Shown piece by piece: positions 53,850 to 62,185 of a stretch of DNA of 64,000 nucleotides (its first letter is position 1; each line of letters opens with the position of its first letter). The notes beneath the pieces are model-generated. The model saw nothing but the letters and a program-made list of their open reading frames with translations. It was not told the DNA's origin and did no database searches. The DNA is from Candidatus Heimdallarchaeota archaeon. Its GTDB lineage: Archaea > Asgardarchaeota > Heimdallarchaeia > JABLTI01. The stretch lies in NCBI GenBank assembly GCA_019058275.1, contig JAHLVW010000025.1:1-64000 (forward strand). The letters run 5' to 3'. A program made the translations under genes and the position numbers.

Positions 53850-55223
53850 ATGAGTTGGTATCCGATGTCTAGTAAAACAAAAGTGGCTATAATTGGTATG
53901 GGGTATGTTGGTATTCCTGCTGCTGCTCTTTTTGCAGAAGTTGATGGATTTGAGGTTATTGGTTTACAAAGACGATCAGAGCGATCGGGTTGGAAGATTG
54001 AAGCCTTGAATAAAGGTGAATGTCCGATTTTGAATGAACCCTTATTGCCAGAATTAATTAAGAAAGTTGTTTTGGAAAGAAAAACATTTCATGTTACAGA
54101 TGACACAGACATTTTGAAAGAAATGGATTTCATATTGATTGATGTCCAAACCCCAACAGAAAAAGATACCCATGAACCATTATATAGATCTCTTAGAGAA
54201 GTTTCTGCAACCGTTGGTAAGAAAATAAAGAAAGGTGCAGTAGTTATTGTTGAATCCACCGTTGCACCTGGAACAACAGAATTCATTGTCAAACCTATTC
54301 TTGAAGAAAACTCGGGAATGAAAGTGGGTGAAGATTTTCATCTTGTTTTTGCATATGAACGTGTTATGGTTGGCAGACTCATTAATAACATAGTTAATTA
54401 TCCAAGAATTATTGGTGGTATTACTGAAGAGTGTACCAAGAAAGGTCTTTGGTTATACAAATACATTGTAAAAGAAAAACTAATACCTGTGTCAGCTACT
54501 ACTGGTGAAGTTGCAAAAGTTGTGGAAAATACTTATCGTGATGTTCAAATAGCTTTTGCCAATGAAGTTGCTTTAGCATGTGAATCTCTTAATGTTGACT
54601 TTATTGAAGTTAGACGTTGTGTCAATAGCCTACCATTTAACTCTAATGCTTATCGTGATCTGCATTTACCAGGAGCTGGAGTAGGTGGACATTGCCTACC
54701 AAAAGATCCTTGGTTACTAAAATACGGTGTAGATACATATGGTAAAACAAAAGTTCCTTTTGATGTTATAGTTAAAGCTAGGATGAGGAATGAAATGATG
54801 CCAAGCCATATGGTGGAATTGGCAAAGAATGGTGCAAAAGCTTTAGATATTGATTTCTTAAAAGCAAAAATAGCTATCCTTGGTGCATCATTTATTGAAA
54901 ATTCAGAAGATACAAGAAATTCACCTACTGAAACTTTTGTTGAATTATTAGAAAAAGAAGGAATAAAATGGGCTATTCATGATCCATTGGTACGTCAAAA
55001 CGAATTCCCATATCCTGTTTCAAAGAATTTAGAGAAAGTTGTTAAGGATGCAGATATTCTTGTCATTTTCGTAAAGCATAAGGAATATTATGACCTTAAA
55101 GCTAATTGGCTTAAAGGCAAAATGAAATCTGCAATTATTGTTGATGGACGTGATGTCTTAGATCTTGCTAAATTTAGAAAAGATGGATTCATATCTTACG
55201 GTGTTGGAAAGGCCAACTATTAA
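53850..55223 (+). CDS. UDP/GDP-sugar 6-dehydrogenase (WecC/UDP-ManNAc dehydrogenase type)
   Basis: Four-electron NAD-dependent oxidation of a nucleotide sugar to its uronic acid for surface polysaccharides or N-glycans. Rossmann motif IIGMGYVGIPAAALFAE (about 14-30), substrate-loop VQTPTEKD, VVIVESTVAPGTTE, and catalytic Cys in GAGVGGHCLPKDPW (about 273-286). The C-terminal domain has ENSEDTRNSPTETF. 457 aa, normal length. Exact sugar (UDP-ManNAc, UDP-Glc, UDP-GlcNAc) not determinable. Start ATG at 53850 or 53865. Confidence 0.88.
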   Translation: MSWYPMSSKTKVAIIGMGYVGIPAAALFAEVDGFEVIGLQRRSERSGWKIEALNKGECPILNEPLLPELIKKVVLERKTFHVTDDTDILKEMDFILIDVQTPTEKDTHEPLYRSLREVSATVGKKIKKGAVVIVESTVAPGTTEFIVKPILEENSGMKVGEDFHLVFAYERVMVGRLINNIVNYPRIIGGITEECTKKGLWLYKYIVKEKLIPVSATTGEVAKVVENTYRDVQIAFANEVALACESLNVDFIEVRRCVNSLPFNSNAYRDLHLPGAGVGGHCLPKDPWLLKYGVDTYGKTKVPFDVIVKARMRNEMMPSHMVELAKNGAKALDIDFLKAKIAILGASFIENSEDTRNSPTETFVELLEKEGIKWAIHDPLVRQNEFPYPVSKNLEKVVKDADILVIFVKHKEYYDLKANWLKGKMKSAIIVDGRDVLDLAKFRKDGFISYGVGKANY

Positions 55224-55381
55224 TCCTACTTTTTTATTCCTTACTAGAATAATCTCAATAAGTTTAGAAAAATATCTCAATATGTTAAGAAAATAAACTA
55301 CTAACTTTTAGTAAAACTAAGAAAATAGGTAATACAGTAAATAATGAATAAATTTGTATCAAAAATTTGGAGGACAAGAAA

Positions 55382-55807
55382 ATGTTTGAAGACGAAGATA
55401 TGTGTGAAATTATCAATAATATGAAAGTTACAATAACCACTGCAAATGAAAGAGGTAGTGGAACTGATGATCCAATTAAATTATATATTGGAGAGCATAC
55501 TTGGGAACTCGATCATCCATTCTGCGACGATTTTGAGAAGGGTAAAACTGATGTTTTTGACTTAGATATTCCTGAAGGTTTAACCTCGGATTGGTTTCAA
55601 TATTTCTGCATTAAGAAAGAGCTTGATATACGAAGTGATAAATGGCAATTAAGACGAGTTATTGTGGAAATTAATGATAGAGTAATTTATGACTCTAGTG
55701 ATATAGAGTTTTGGTTCGAATCAAGCAAATCAACTTGGTGTGCAAAAGACTTCTTTTATGGTAAATGTCGTGGTAATGTAAGTCCTGATTTTGATGTTAA
55801 ACATTAA
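55382..55807 (+). CDS. single-domain PLAT/LH2-like protein
   Basis: About 141 aa from the ATG at 55382, chosen because GGAGG lies 8 nt before it. A segment MKVTITTANERGSGTDDPIKLYIG, then TWELDHPFCDDFEKGKTDVFDLD, follows the PLAT/LH2 pattern (TxTGxxxGAGTDAxVxLxLxG...xFExGxxDxFxL). The W and charged residues near DKWQLRRVIVEIND match its later strands. PLAT domains bind lipids or proteins, usually fused to lipases or lipoxygenases; a stand-alone cytosolic copy in an archaeon is uncommon. Function unknown. Confidence 0.6.
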   Translation: MFEDEDMCEIINNMKVTITTANERGSGTDDPIKLYIGEHTWELDHPFCDDFEKGKTDVFDLDIPEGLTSDWFQYFCIKKELDIRSDKWQLRRVIVEINDRVIYDSSDIEFWFESSKSTWCAKDFFYGKCRGNVSPDFDVKH

Positions 55808-55934
55808 TACTATTCCAACTCTTTTTCTTTTTTTTTTCTCTATATACATACTATACTGCTATTTTCAAACCATAGGAAGAATAAATATTCCATTTTCTAC
55901 TATACTATATATTAGAGAGTGGATGTAATAGTGG

Positions 55935-55995
55935 GAGAAAAGTTTATATAAGTAAAGTGACAAATATACCACCAAGGTAGTCCTATTCTCCTACC
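55935..55995 (+). promoter_or_regulatory. TFB gene promoter and leader hairpin
   Basis: A BRE-like purine run (GAGAAAAG, about 55935-55942) precedes a strong TATA box TTTATATAAG (55943-55952). The expected start is about 25 nt downstream. GGTAG (55976-55980) and CTACC (55991-55995) could form a hairpin early in the roughly 90-nt leader. Both lie in the 250-nt gap before the TFB start. Confidence 0.6.
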
Positions 55996-56057
55996 GAGAG
56001 AGAGAATGAACTACTCCCCTTTATAGTACTAGTAACAACAAAATTGGAGAAAGTAAA

Positions 56058-57047
56058 TTGTTAAATAAAGAAATAGTAAAGGAAGAGCAAGACGAATCAG
56101 AAGCTTCCTGTAAAATATGCGGTTCTGAAGCCCTCATAAATGATAATTCAAGAGGTGAAAGAATCTGCACAGACTGCGGTGCTGTTCAAGATATAATCTT
56201 AAGTTCAGGTCCAGAATGGAGAGCCTTTACTAAGAGCGAACAAGATGCTCGTGAAAGAGTAGGTGCTCCAACATCAAACTTGAAAATTGATAAGGGATTA
56301 AGAACTCAGATTGGGGCTGGTTATAAAGACATCTCTGGGAAGAATTTAAGCCCATCCACAATAGCCAGGATGAATAGGTTAAGATGGTTAAATAGAAGAA
56401 CAGGCAGATCTGAAGCTAGAAACTTAAGAGATGCTATCTTTGAACTTAAAAGAATTGCAAGTCAGCTAGGTATTTCTGAAGACATTACTGAATCTGCAGC
56501 AATTTATTATAGAAGAGCCTTAAAAGCAAAATTAATTCGTGGCAGAAGTATAGATTCAATGACTGCTTCTGCAATTTATATTGCTTGTAGAACTCATAAC
56601 GTTCCAAAAACACTCAAAGATATATGCACTACCGGGAAAGTTGATCGTAAAGAGCTTGCTCGATGTGTAAGGGTGTATATTGTTGAATTAGGCATTAAAC
56701 CAACACCAATAGATCCTGCTCAACTAGTTTCAAGATTAGGAACTGAGTTGAAGATAACAATGCATACCCAAAACAGAGCAATTGAGATCTTGCAAACAGT
56801 CAGATCTTACAAACTCGATGTTGGTAAGAATCCTATGTCAATTGCTGCTGCAGTTATCTATATCGCTGGTATACAAACTGGCGAGCGAAGAACTCAACAA
56901 CAAGTAGCTGAAGCTGCTAAGACCACTCCTGTAACTCTAAGAAACAGATTTAAAGAATTGGTTGCAGCTTTAGAAATTGGTCAAGTCACTGTAAAAAGAG
57001 GGGCTGCTGCGACACCAGTATATGTTAGAGATCCATACAAATTTTGA
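56058..57047 (+). CDS. tfb: transcription initiation factor B (TFIIB homologue)
   Basis: 329 aa. Zinc ribbon CKICGSEALINDNSRGERICTDCG (about 15-38), B-finger region SSGPEWRAFTKSEQ, then two cyclin repeats (LSPSTIARMNRLRW..., ASAIYIACRTHNVPKTLKDI; and MSIAAAVIYIAGIQTGERRTQQQVAEAA) that bind TBP and BRE DNA. It recruits RNA polymerase to TATA/BRE promoters such as its own. Start TTG at 56058 with GGAG about 9 nt upstream. Confidence 0.96.
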   Translation: MLNKEIVKEEQDESEASCKICGSEALINDNSRGERICTDCGAVQDIILSSGPEWRAFTKSEQDARERVGAPTSNLKIDKGLRTQIGAGYKDISGKNLSPSTIARMNRLRWLNRRTGRSEARNLRDAIFELKRIASQLGISEDITESAAIYYRRALKAKLIRGRSIDSMTASAIYIACRTHNVPKTLKDICTTGKVDRKELARCVRVYIVELGIKPTPIDPAQLVSRLGTELKITMHTQNRAIEILQTVRSYKLDVGKNPMSIAAAVIYIAGIQTGERRTQQQVAEAAKTTPVTLRNRFKELVAALEIGQVTVKRGAAATPVYVRDPYKF

Positions 57048-57091
57048 TGGGTCTTGAAACCTTCTTTTTTTGTCATCTCAAAGACTGAAGT

Positions 57092-57112
57092 GGAGGTGAT
57101 TGATCAGCCTCC
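57092..57112 (+). terminator. GGAGG-CCTCC hairpin downstream of TFB
   Basis: GGAGGTGA, 4-nt loop TTGA, TCA-G-CCTCC: an eight-pair stem with one bulged G, 45 nt after the TFB stop. A T-tract precedes it (CTTTTTTTGTC at about 57064). Together they probably end the TFB transcript. The gap 57048-57421 contains only this and the dispersed element. Confidence 0.45.
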
Positions 57113-57244
57113 TCCATTTCATCCAATATATTTTTCTGCAATTTAGCTTCTTATTCATAATTAATAATGTTCAATCTAGCAATCAATGACTATTTAAGTG
57201 GAAAGCTAATACTGGATAATAACAAATTTTTAATAGAAAGAAAA

Positions 57245-57410
57245 ATCTCAACAACGACATGTGAAAGAGAAGAACTCGACACTGTTAAGGATGCTGAGAT
57301 GCACCATTCCTTGACCATGAGCAATGCTGACTTGAAGAGCTCAACCAACTCAATGAACAAGTAGGCTGGGAACATAGGCAGGGAAAAGATAGTAAAAAAC
57401 ATATTAGAAG
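57245..57410 (+). repeat. dispersed ~170-nt element, copy B (possible ncRNA or leader)
   Basis: Same-strand homologue of 40888-41059. A potential stem ACTTG...CAAGT (about 57333-57337 with 57357-57361) is matched in copy A by CTCA...TGGG, a pairing-preserving change. A 65-codon frame (57167-57364) crosses it but shares only its last part with the frame in copy A. It ends 11 nt before the rfcS ATG, so it would form that gene's leader if transcribed through. Confidence 0.6.
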
Positions 57411-57421
57411 GTTATTATACA

Positions 57422-58405
57422 ATGCTTTGGGCTGAAAAATATCGTCCTCGATTCCTTAAAGATATCATCAATCAACAAGAAATCAAAAATCGTTTACAAG
57501 GTTTTATTAGTGCTGGTACTATGCCCCATCTTCTATTTGCTGGTCCACCTGGTACTGGTAAGACTACTGCAGCACTTGTTTTAATTAATGAGCTTCTTGG
57601 CGATTTTGATGTTTTTGGACGTAAAGAAGATCAACTACAGACCAGCATTCCATATTTAGAGTTAAATGCTTCTGATGAGCGTGGTATCAATGTTGTTCGT
57701 GAACGCATTAAAAATTTTGCTCACCTTATGGCCATTAATGCTCCTTTTCGAATCATTATTTTAGATGAAGCAGATTCTATGACCCCAGATGCCCAACATG
57801 CACTTAGACGAACAATGGAAAAATATAGTTCTACTTGTCGTTTTGTTTTGATTTGTAATTACAGTTCGAAAATAATTGAGCCTATTCAATCACGTTGTGC
57901 CGTTTTTCGTTTTGCACCTTTAAGTGAAAAAGATACCAAGAAGTACCTCCAAAATATCATCAAAAAAGAAAATATAGCAATCTCACCTGAAGGCATTGCA
58001 GCAGTTATTTATGTTTCAGAAGGTGATTTGCGAAGAGCTACTAATGTTTTACAATCCTCAGCAATAGGTGGGAAAGAAATCTCTGAGGATAATATTTACA
58101 AAGCTACAGGAAAAGCTCAACCTCAAGAAATCCGAAAAATGATTAAATTTGCTACCACTGGTGCTTTTAAAGAATCTCGCAAGTTGTTACTCGAGTTGCT
58201 CATTAAGCAAGGACTTTCTGCTCAGGACATTATAAAACAGATTCATCGTGAAGCAATTGTCATGACTGACATTGAAGATAAAACTAAAGTTGAGATGATT
58301 AAAATGATAGGTGAGGTTGATTTCAGACTTACTGAAGGATCTAATCCTGAGATACAACTATCAGCTTTGCTTGCACATTTAGTTGGATTAAAACTGAATT
58401 CATAA
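57422..58405 (+). CDS. rfcS: replication factor C small subunit
   Basis: Clamp-loader AAA+ subunit, 327 aa. MLWAEKYRPRFLKDIINQ at the N-terminus, Walker A FAGPPGTGKTTAA (about 39-51), Walker B ILDEADSMTPDAQHALRRTME (about 115-135), and the SRC motif QSRCAVFRF. It loads PCNA for the polymerases; the PolB in this window has a PIP box to use that clamp. The large subunit is not in the window. Start ATG after AGAAGGTTATTATACA. Confidence 0.96.
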   Translation: MLWAEKYRPRFLKDIINQQEIKNRLQGFISAGTMPHLLFAGPPGTGKTTAALVLINELLGDFDVFGRKEDQLQTSIPYLELNASDERGINVVRERIKNFAHLMAINAPFRIIILDEADSMTPDAQHALRRTMEKYSSTCRFVLICNYSSKIIEPIQSRCAVFRFAPLSEKDTKKYLQNIIKKENIAISPEGIAAVIYVSEGDLRRATNVLQSSAIGGKEISEDNIYKATGKAQPQEIRKMIKFATTGAFKESRKLLLELLIKQGLSAQDIIKQIHREAIVMTDIEDKTKVEMIKMIGEVDFRLTEGSNPEIQLSALLAHLVGLKLNS

Positions 58406-58416
58406 ATCTAAGTACT

Positions 58417-59718
58417 TTAGTGTATACAAGTTTCAGCTATTTCTACAAGATCTGTTTGAGGGTTTTTCACTTCAATTACAGGCTTTAATGGAATTAGTTC
58501 AAAATCTTCTTTCAAGCGTTCTATACCACCACCAGTGATATTTAGTAGTACTAGTTCATTTGGATTTATTTTCTCCTGTTCCACTGCTTGTATTAATGAA
58601 GCAATGGCAACTGCTGCTGGGGGTACGATATCAATTTCTTCTGTTTGATAGATAAATTTCATTGCATTTTTTGCTTCATCTTCTGATACAGCGTACATTT
58701 CACCATTAGTATCTGAAAGGGCTTGGTATACTCCACCATCTATTGAATATGATAGTGTTCGATTTGCTAGAACTTCAGCAAATAATGAAGACATTTCATG
58801 AGGTGGAATTCTGAAATCTTCATTGATGATTTGATTTCTTCTTGCTTTCCATGCATGGACTATTGGTGCAAACCTACTATTTTGTGATAAATGTAAGCGT
58901 GCTGGTTGATCACCAAAACGTCCATCTTCTATTAATCTAATTGATGCTTCCCAAGCAGCAATCCCTCCTGTTCCACTACCAATTGCTTGGAAATAATGCT
59001 TAGGAATTTTTCCTATTTCTGCAACGCCTTCAAGAAAACAAGTTCCCATTCCATCTCTTCTTGCTATATTTCTTGCTCCTCCTTCTGTTTCAACTCCAAT
59101 TTCGTTGCATATTCTTTTCCCTAATTCTATTGCATTTGTATAATCATTTCCATTAGCTAATGTGATATACTTGACATTATTCTCATTGATTTCTTTTGTA
59201 GTCCATAATCTTGAGTTTGCAGATTTCGCTGCAACAATTAACACTTCAAAATTTTGATTTATAGTCTCTTCTGCAAATGCTCTACCAGTATTCCCAGCTG
59301 TTGCCAATAGAATCCTTTTAACACCATTTTCTTTTGCACGTGATATGGATGGTGGGGCTTCTAAGCCTTTGAACGTTCCAGTTAGGATGTTTGCTTTTTT
59401 CTCAGGCCAATATCCATTAAACGCAATAAACAGGTTCTGTAACCCTAGTTCTTTAGCAAATCCTTTGGATTTGTAAACAACTGTTTTACCTGCTTCACTT
59501 TTTGATTCTTTTCCATTTGAAGCTGACTTTTGTATGGGTGGAGATTTTACTGGTAACCATTCATGAAAACGCCAGATGTTATTTTCATTTGAAGGGTTAA
59601 ATTGCCTATTTTCGTATATAGTTCTATAGAAGCCACTTTTTCCACAAGAACAAACTATGTTATAGTTATCTGTTATTTCTGTATGGCATGAAAGGCATTT
59701 GAGTTTATATGAACTCAT
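58417..59718 (-). CDS. cysteate synthase (threonine-synthase-like PLP enzyme)
   Basis: 433 aa, fold-type II PLP enzyme. In methanogens cysteate synthase makes cysteate from O-phosphoserine and sulfite on the way to sulfopyruvate and coenzyme M. Matching features: the N-terminal KCLSCHTEITDNYNIVCSCGKSG zinc-ribbon-like lead, FNGYWPEKKAN, the PLP Lys in GTFKGLEAPP (about 117), ATAGNTGRAFA, ARRDGMGTCFLEG, GKIPKHYFQAIGSGTGGIAA and ITGGGIERLKEDF. These fit cysteate synthase better than threonine synthase. It is 55 nt after cysH, whose product is sulfite, so the pair forms a sulfite-to-cysteate unit. Use of cysteate here is unknown. Confidence 0.8.
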   Translation of the reverse strand: MSSYKLKCLSCHTEITDNYNIVCSCGKSGFYRTIYENRQFNPSNENNIWRFHEWLPVKSPPIQKSASNGKESKSEAGKTVVYKSKGFAKELGLQNLFIAFNGYWPEKKANILTGTFKGLEAPPSISRAKENGVKRILLATAGNTGRAFAEETINQNFEVLIVAAKSANSRLWTTKEINENNVKYITLANGNDYTNAIELGKRICNEIGVETEGGARNIARRDGMGTCFLEGVAEIGKIPKHYFQAIGSGTGGIAAWEASIRLIEDGRFGDQPARLHLSQNSRFAPIVHAWKARRNQIINEDFRIPPHEMSSLFAEVLANRTLSYSIDGGVYQALSDTNGEMYAVSEDEAKNAMKFIYQTEEIDIVPPAAVAIASLIQAVEQEKINPNELVLLNITGGGIERLKEDFELIPLKPVIEVKNPQTDLVEIAETCIH

Positions 59719-59773
59719 TTCTATGTTCTCCTTAGTTGGATCAATTTAAGTTGAAACTTTTGCATTCTTGGTT

Positions 59774-60487
59774 TTATTGCTTTAATGACATTGTATGGAT
59801 ACCACATTCTCCCCCACATTTGCTTGTACCAATCCAACGCCCTTCTCGTTCGGGTTCAATATCACTAATCATATTTGTGCAAGGTTCACAACCTAAACTT
59901 CGATAACCTTTAGCATAAAAGGGATGTATTGGTATGTTGTAAATTGCCATGTATCTCCAAATATCTAATTCAGTCCAGTTTAGAATTGGGTTGATTTTCA
60001 CTAATCCGCCTTTTTCCTCGACTTCCTGATAATTTTTACGTGTTCTTCCTTCTGTATTTCTCAAACCGCAAATCCAAGCATCAAGATTTTTCACTGCTTC
60101 TTTTGTTGGCTCAACTTTCAGAATTCTACAACATTTATCAGGATTGGTTTTTGGAAGATTTTTATCTACTTTCTCCTTAGACATAAATTCGACTAGGTTC
60201 AAATTATAATGTTGAATCATTTGATCTTTATACTCGAAAGTTTCTTTTGGTTTAAAAGGAGTCACAACTGTAAATATTTTTACATCTGGTTTTATTTGCA
60301 ATGCTAGATGTACAACTACCATGCTATCTTTTCCGAAACTGCATGCTACCTGCACTTTATCACCATATTCTTCAATAGCATCAGAGATAATCTCTCTTGC
60401 ATGTTTTATTTTTCCCAGAAGTGTATTTTCTTGGAAATATATTTCTGGATTTTTATTTTTAGTAGCTAAATTCATTGCTAAAACCAT
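59774..60487 (-). CDS. cysH: APS/PAPS reductase (CysH family, [4Fe-4S] type)
   Basis: Reduces adenylyl sulfate (or PAPS) to sulfite. PP-loop CSFGKDSMVV (about 50-59). Four cluster Cys as KCCRILKVEP (about 118) and LGCEPC (about 201-206), the arrangement of iron-sulfur APS reductases. The catalytic C-terminal Cys is in KCGGECGIH. 237 aa. First gene of a two-gene operon with cysteate synthase. Three palindromes lie just upstream of its TATA box. Sulfate activation genes are not in the window. Confidence 0.88.
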   Translation of the reverse strand: MVLAMNLATKNKNPEIYFQENTLLGKIKHAREIISDAIEEYGDKVQVACSFGKDSMVVVHLALQIKPDVKIFTVVTPFKPKETFEYKDQMIQHYNLNLVEFMSKEKVDKNLPKTNPDKCCRILKVEPTKEAVKNLDAWICGLRNTEGRTRKNYQEVEEKGGLVKINPILNWTELDIWRYMAIYNIPIHPFYAKGYRSLGCEPCTNMISDIEPEREGRWIGTSKCGGECGIHTMSLKQ

Positions 60488-60590
60488 TCCTTCTCGTTTT
60501 GTACTTTGCTTCGTTTTTGTTGGTTTCTCCCAATTTTTTAAGAGAGAATCTCTTGGAAGATGTTCGTATGAAAATTATAAGATAAACAAA

Positions 60591-60599
60591 TATATAAAG
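60591..60599 (-). promoter_or_regulatory. TATA box of the cysH operon
   Basis: Reads CTTTATATA on the minus strand, about 105 nt before the cysH ATG, giving a leader of roughly 80 nt. The nearest palindrome (60603-60618) covers the BRE position directly upstream. Confidence 0.55.
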
Positions 60600-60602
60600 T
60601 TG

Positions 60603-60668
60603 TTTCCTTAAACGGAAAATAAGTTTCCTAATTAGGAAGGAAAAGTCATAGTGGTTTCCTAATTAGGA
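60603..60668 (-). promoter_or_regulatory. three phased palindromic operators upstream of cysH
   Basis: Site 1 TTTCC-6-GGAAA (60603-60618), site 2 TTCCTAATTAGGAA (60625-60638, perfect), site 3 TCCTAATTAGGA (60657-60668, perfect). Centre distances are about 21 and 31 bp, close to two and three helical turns, so bound dimers would lie on one face of the DNA. Site 1 overlaps the BRE region and the others lie upstream, which suits either activation or cooperative repression. The regulator is not identified. Confidence 0.75.
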
Positions 60669-60718
60669 TATAATCTTGTCTATTTTTGTCAGTAACGTAT
60701 CAAAATTCCAGCGGTTAG

Positions 60719-62017
60719 TCATGTCCCTTCCTTAAATCCTGTCAAGTATTCTCGCTGCTCATCTGTTAACGGTTGTAGGTTGATGTTGTGGGATTCAAGT
60801 GCCATTTGGGCAATATAATCATCTAACTCATTAGGTATGTTTATGACTTCTTTTGAAAGCTTTCCTTCATTCTTAGCTATGTATTCAAGTGCTAATGCTT
60901 GAACTGCAAATGAACCATCCATTATCTCGAGTGGATGACCTTGTCCAGCAGGTCTTGCTAAATTAACCAGTCGACCTTTAGAAAGAATATAAAGACGTTT
61001 TCCGTCTTTTAGAAGATACAGCTCACAGTTTGGATTAATTTCTTTAATCTCTTTAGCTATTTTTTCCAAACCAGGAATGTCAATTTCGATGTCAAAGTGT
61101 CCTGCATTTGCTAGCATAGCACCATCTTTCATTAATTTCATATGTTCGATATCAATTACTTTCTTGTCTCCAGTTGCAGTGATGAACAGATCACCGATTG
61201 GTGCTGCTTGCTCCATATTCATAACTTCAAACCCTTCATACAAGGCTTCTAATCCTTTATGCCAACCAGAAGGTTCTGTTTCTTCAGCATATGGCATTCT
61301 ATCACCAGCTTCAATGACAATAGTTCTTGCACCCATTCCTCTAGCTCTAATAGCTAATCCTCTTCCACACCAACCATACCCTACAACAACAACATTTTTA
61401 CCAGCAATAAGATTGTTAGTAATAGTCATTATAGCATTAAGAGCAGATTGCCCAGTTCCATATCTGTTATCAAATAGATGCTTTGAATACGCACCATTCG
61501 CATTCATGATTGGGAATTTCAATGCTCCTTCTTTTTCCATTGCTTTTAGTCGTATGATACCTGTTGTCGTTTCTTCACTAGCTCCAACAACATTCTCAAT
61601 TAATTCTGGTCGTTTAAAATGAATGATATTTATTAGATCAGCTCCATCATCAATGAGCAAATTTGGTTTTGAATCAAGAACACTGTTTAAATTAGCATAA
61701 TAATCTTCATTGCTCTGATTAGCCCATGCAAAAACTTCGATTCCATCGAATTTAGTCAATGCAGCAGCAACTCTATCATCAGTTGTAAGTGGATTGCAAC
61801 TTGCTACTCTAACAGTAGCACCACCTGCTCTGAGAGTTCTAATGAGTTGTCCTGTTTTCTTTTCCAAATGCAAAGCAACACTCACTTTCTTTCCTTTCAA
61901 AGGTAATTCTTTTTCAAAGCGTTCCTTAATAGCACCTAGTATTGGCATGTTCTTTTCAGCCCATTCTAATTCTTTCATACCTTCTTCAGCTAAACCAATG
62001 TCTTTTACTTTACTCAT
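60719..62017 (-). CDS. ahcY: adenosylhomocysteinase (S-adenosylhomocysteine hydrolase)
   Basis: Splits S-adenosylhomocysteine to adenosine and homocysteine, relieving methyltransferase inhibition. NAD-binding GYGWCGRGLAIRARGMGA (about 217-234), substrate motifs HLEKKTGQLIRTL and SCNPLTTDDRVAAAL, and the C-terminal GSFAVQALALEYIA. 432 aa; like archaeal and some bacterial forms it lacks the longer insert of the eukaryotic enzyme. It lies upstream of cysH on the same strand but is separated from it by 230 nt with its own promoter. Confidence 0.95.
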   Translation of the reverse strand: MSKVKDIGLAEEGMKELEWAEKNMPILGAIKERFEKELPLKGKKVSVALHLEKKTGQLIRTLRAGGATVRVASCNPLTTDDRVAAALTKFDGIEVFAWANQSNEDYYANLNSVLDSKPNLLIDDGADLINIIHFKRPELIENVVGASEETTTGIIRLKAMEKEGALKFPIMNANGAYSKHLFDNRYGTGQSALNAIMTITNNLIAGKNVVVVGYGWCGRGLAIRARGMGARTIVIEAGDRMPYAEETEPSGWHKGLEALYEGFEVMNMEQAAPIGDLFITATGDKKVIDIEHMKLMKDGAMLANAGHFDIEIDIPGLEKIAKEIKEINPNCELYLLKDGKRLYILSKGRLVNLARPAGQGHPLEIMDGSFAVQALALEYIAKNEGKLSKEVINIPNELDDYIAQMALESHNINLQPLTDEQREYLTGFKEGT

Positions 62018-62101
62018 AATCCATCACGTACTAGAAAATTATACTATTGCTTTAAGAATTTTTAGAATATTAAAATAAAAAAAAAGTAATTAAAGATGAA
62101 A

Positions 62102-62164
62102 GGTCTTAGTCTCGACCCTTCATCAGGGTGTTCACCGCTCACCTTTGTCCTCCACGAACAAAGG
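62102..62164. ncRNA. GC-rich stretch with three small hairpins (candidate structured RNA)
   Basis: Within very AT-rich flanks, this piece contains three inverted repeats in a row: GGTC...GACC (62102-62117), ACCCT-5-AGGGT (62115-62129, alternative to the first) and CCTTTGT-9-ACAAAGG (62142-62164). It lies 85 nt before ahcY and 22 nt after the ribbon-helix-helix stop on the minus strand. It might be a small RNA, an ahcY leader or a terminator of the small gene. I could not match it to a known class. Confidence 0.35.
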
Positions 62165-62185
62165 AACAGAACTATTATGGTTGTT

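Noticed and set aside
58417..59718. Threonine synthase
   Set aside because: N-terminal zinc-ribbon-like lead, FNGYWPEK, RRDGMGT and GKIPKHYFQAIGSGTGGIAAWEAS fit cysteate synthase, and the neighbour makes sulfite.
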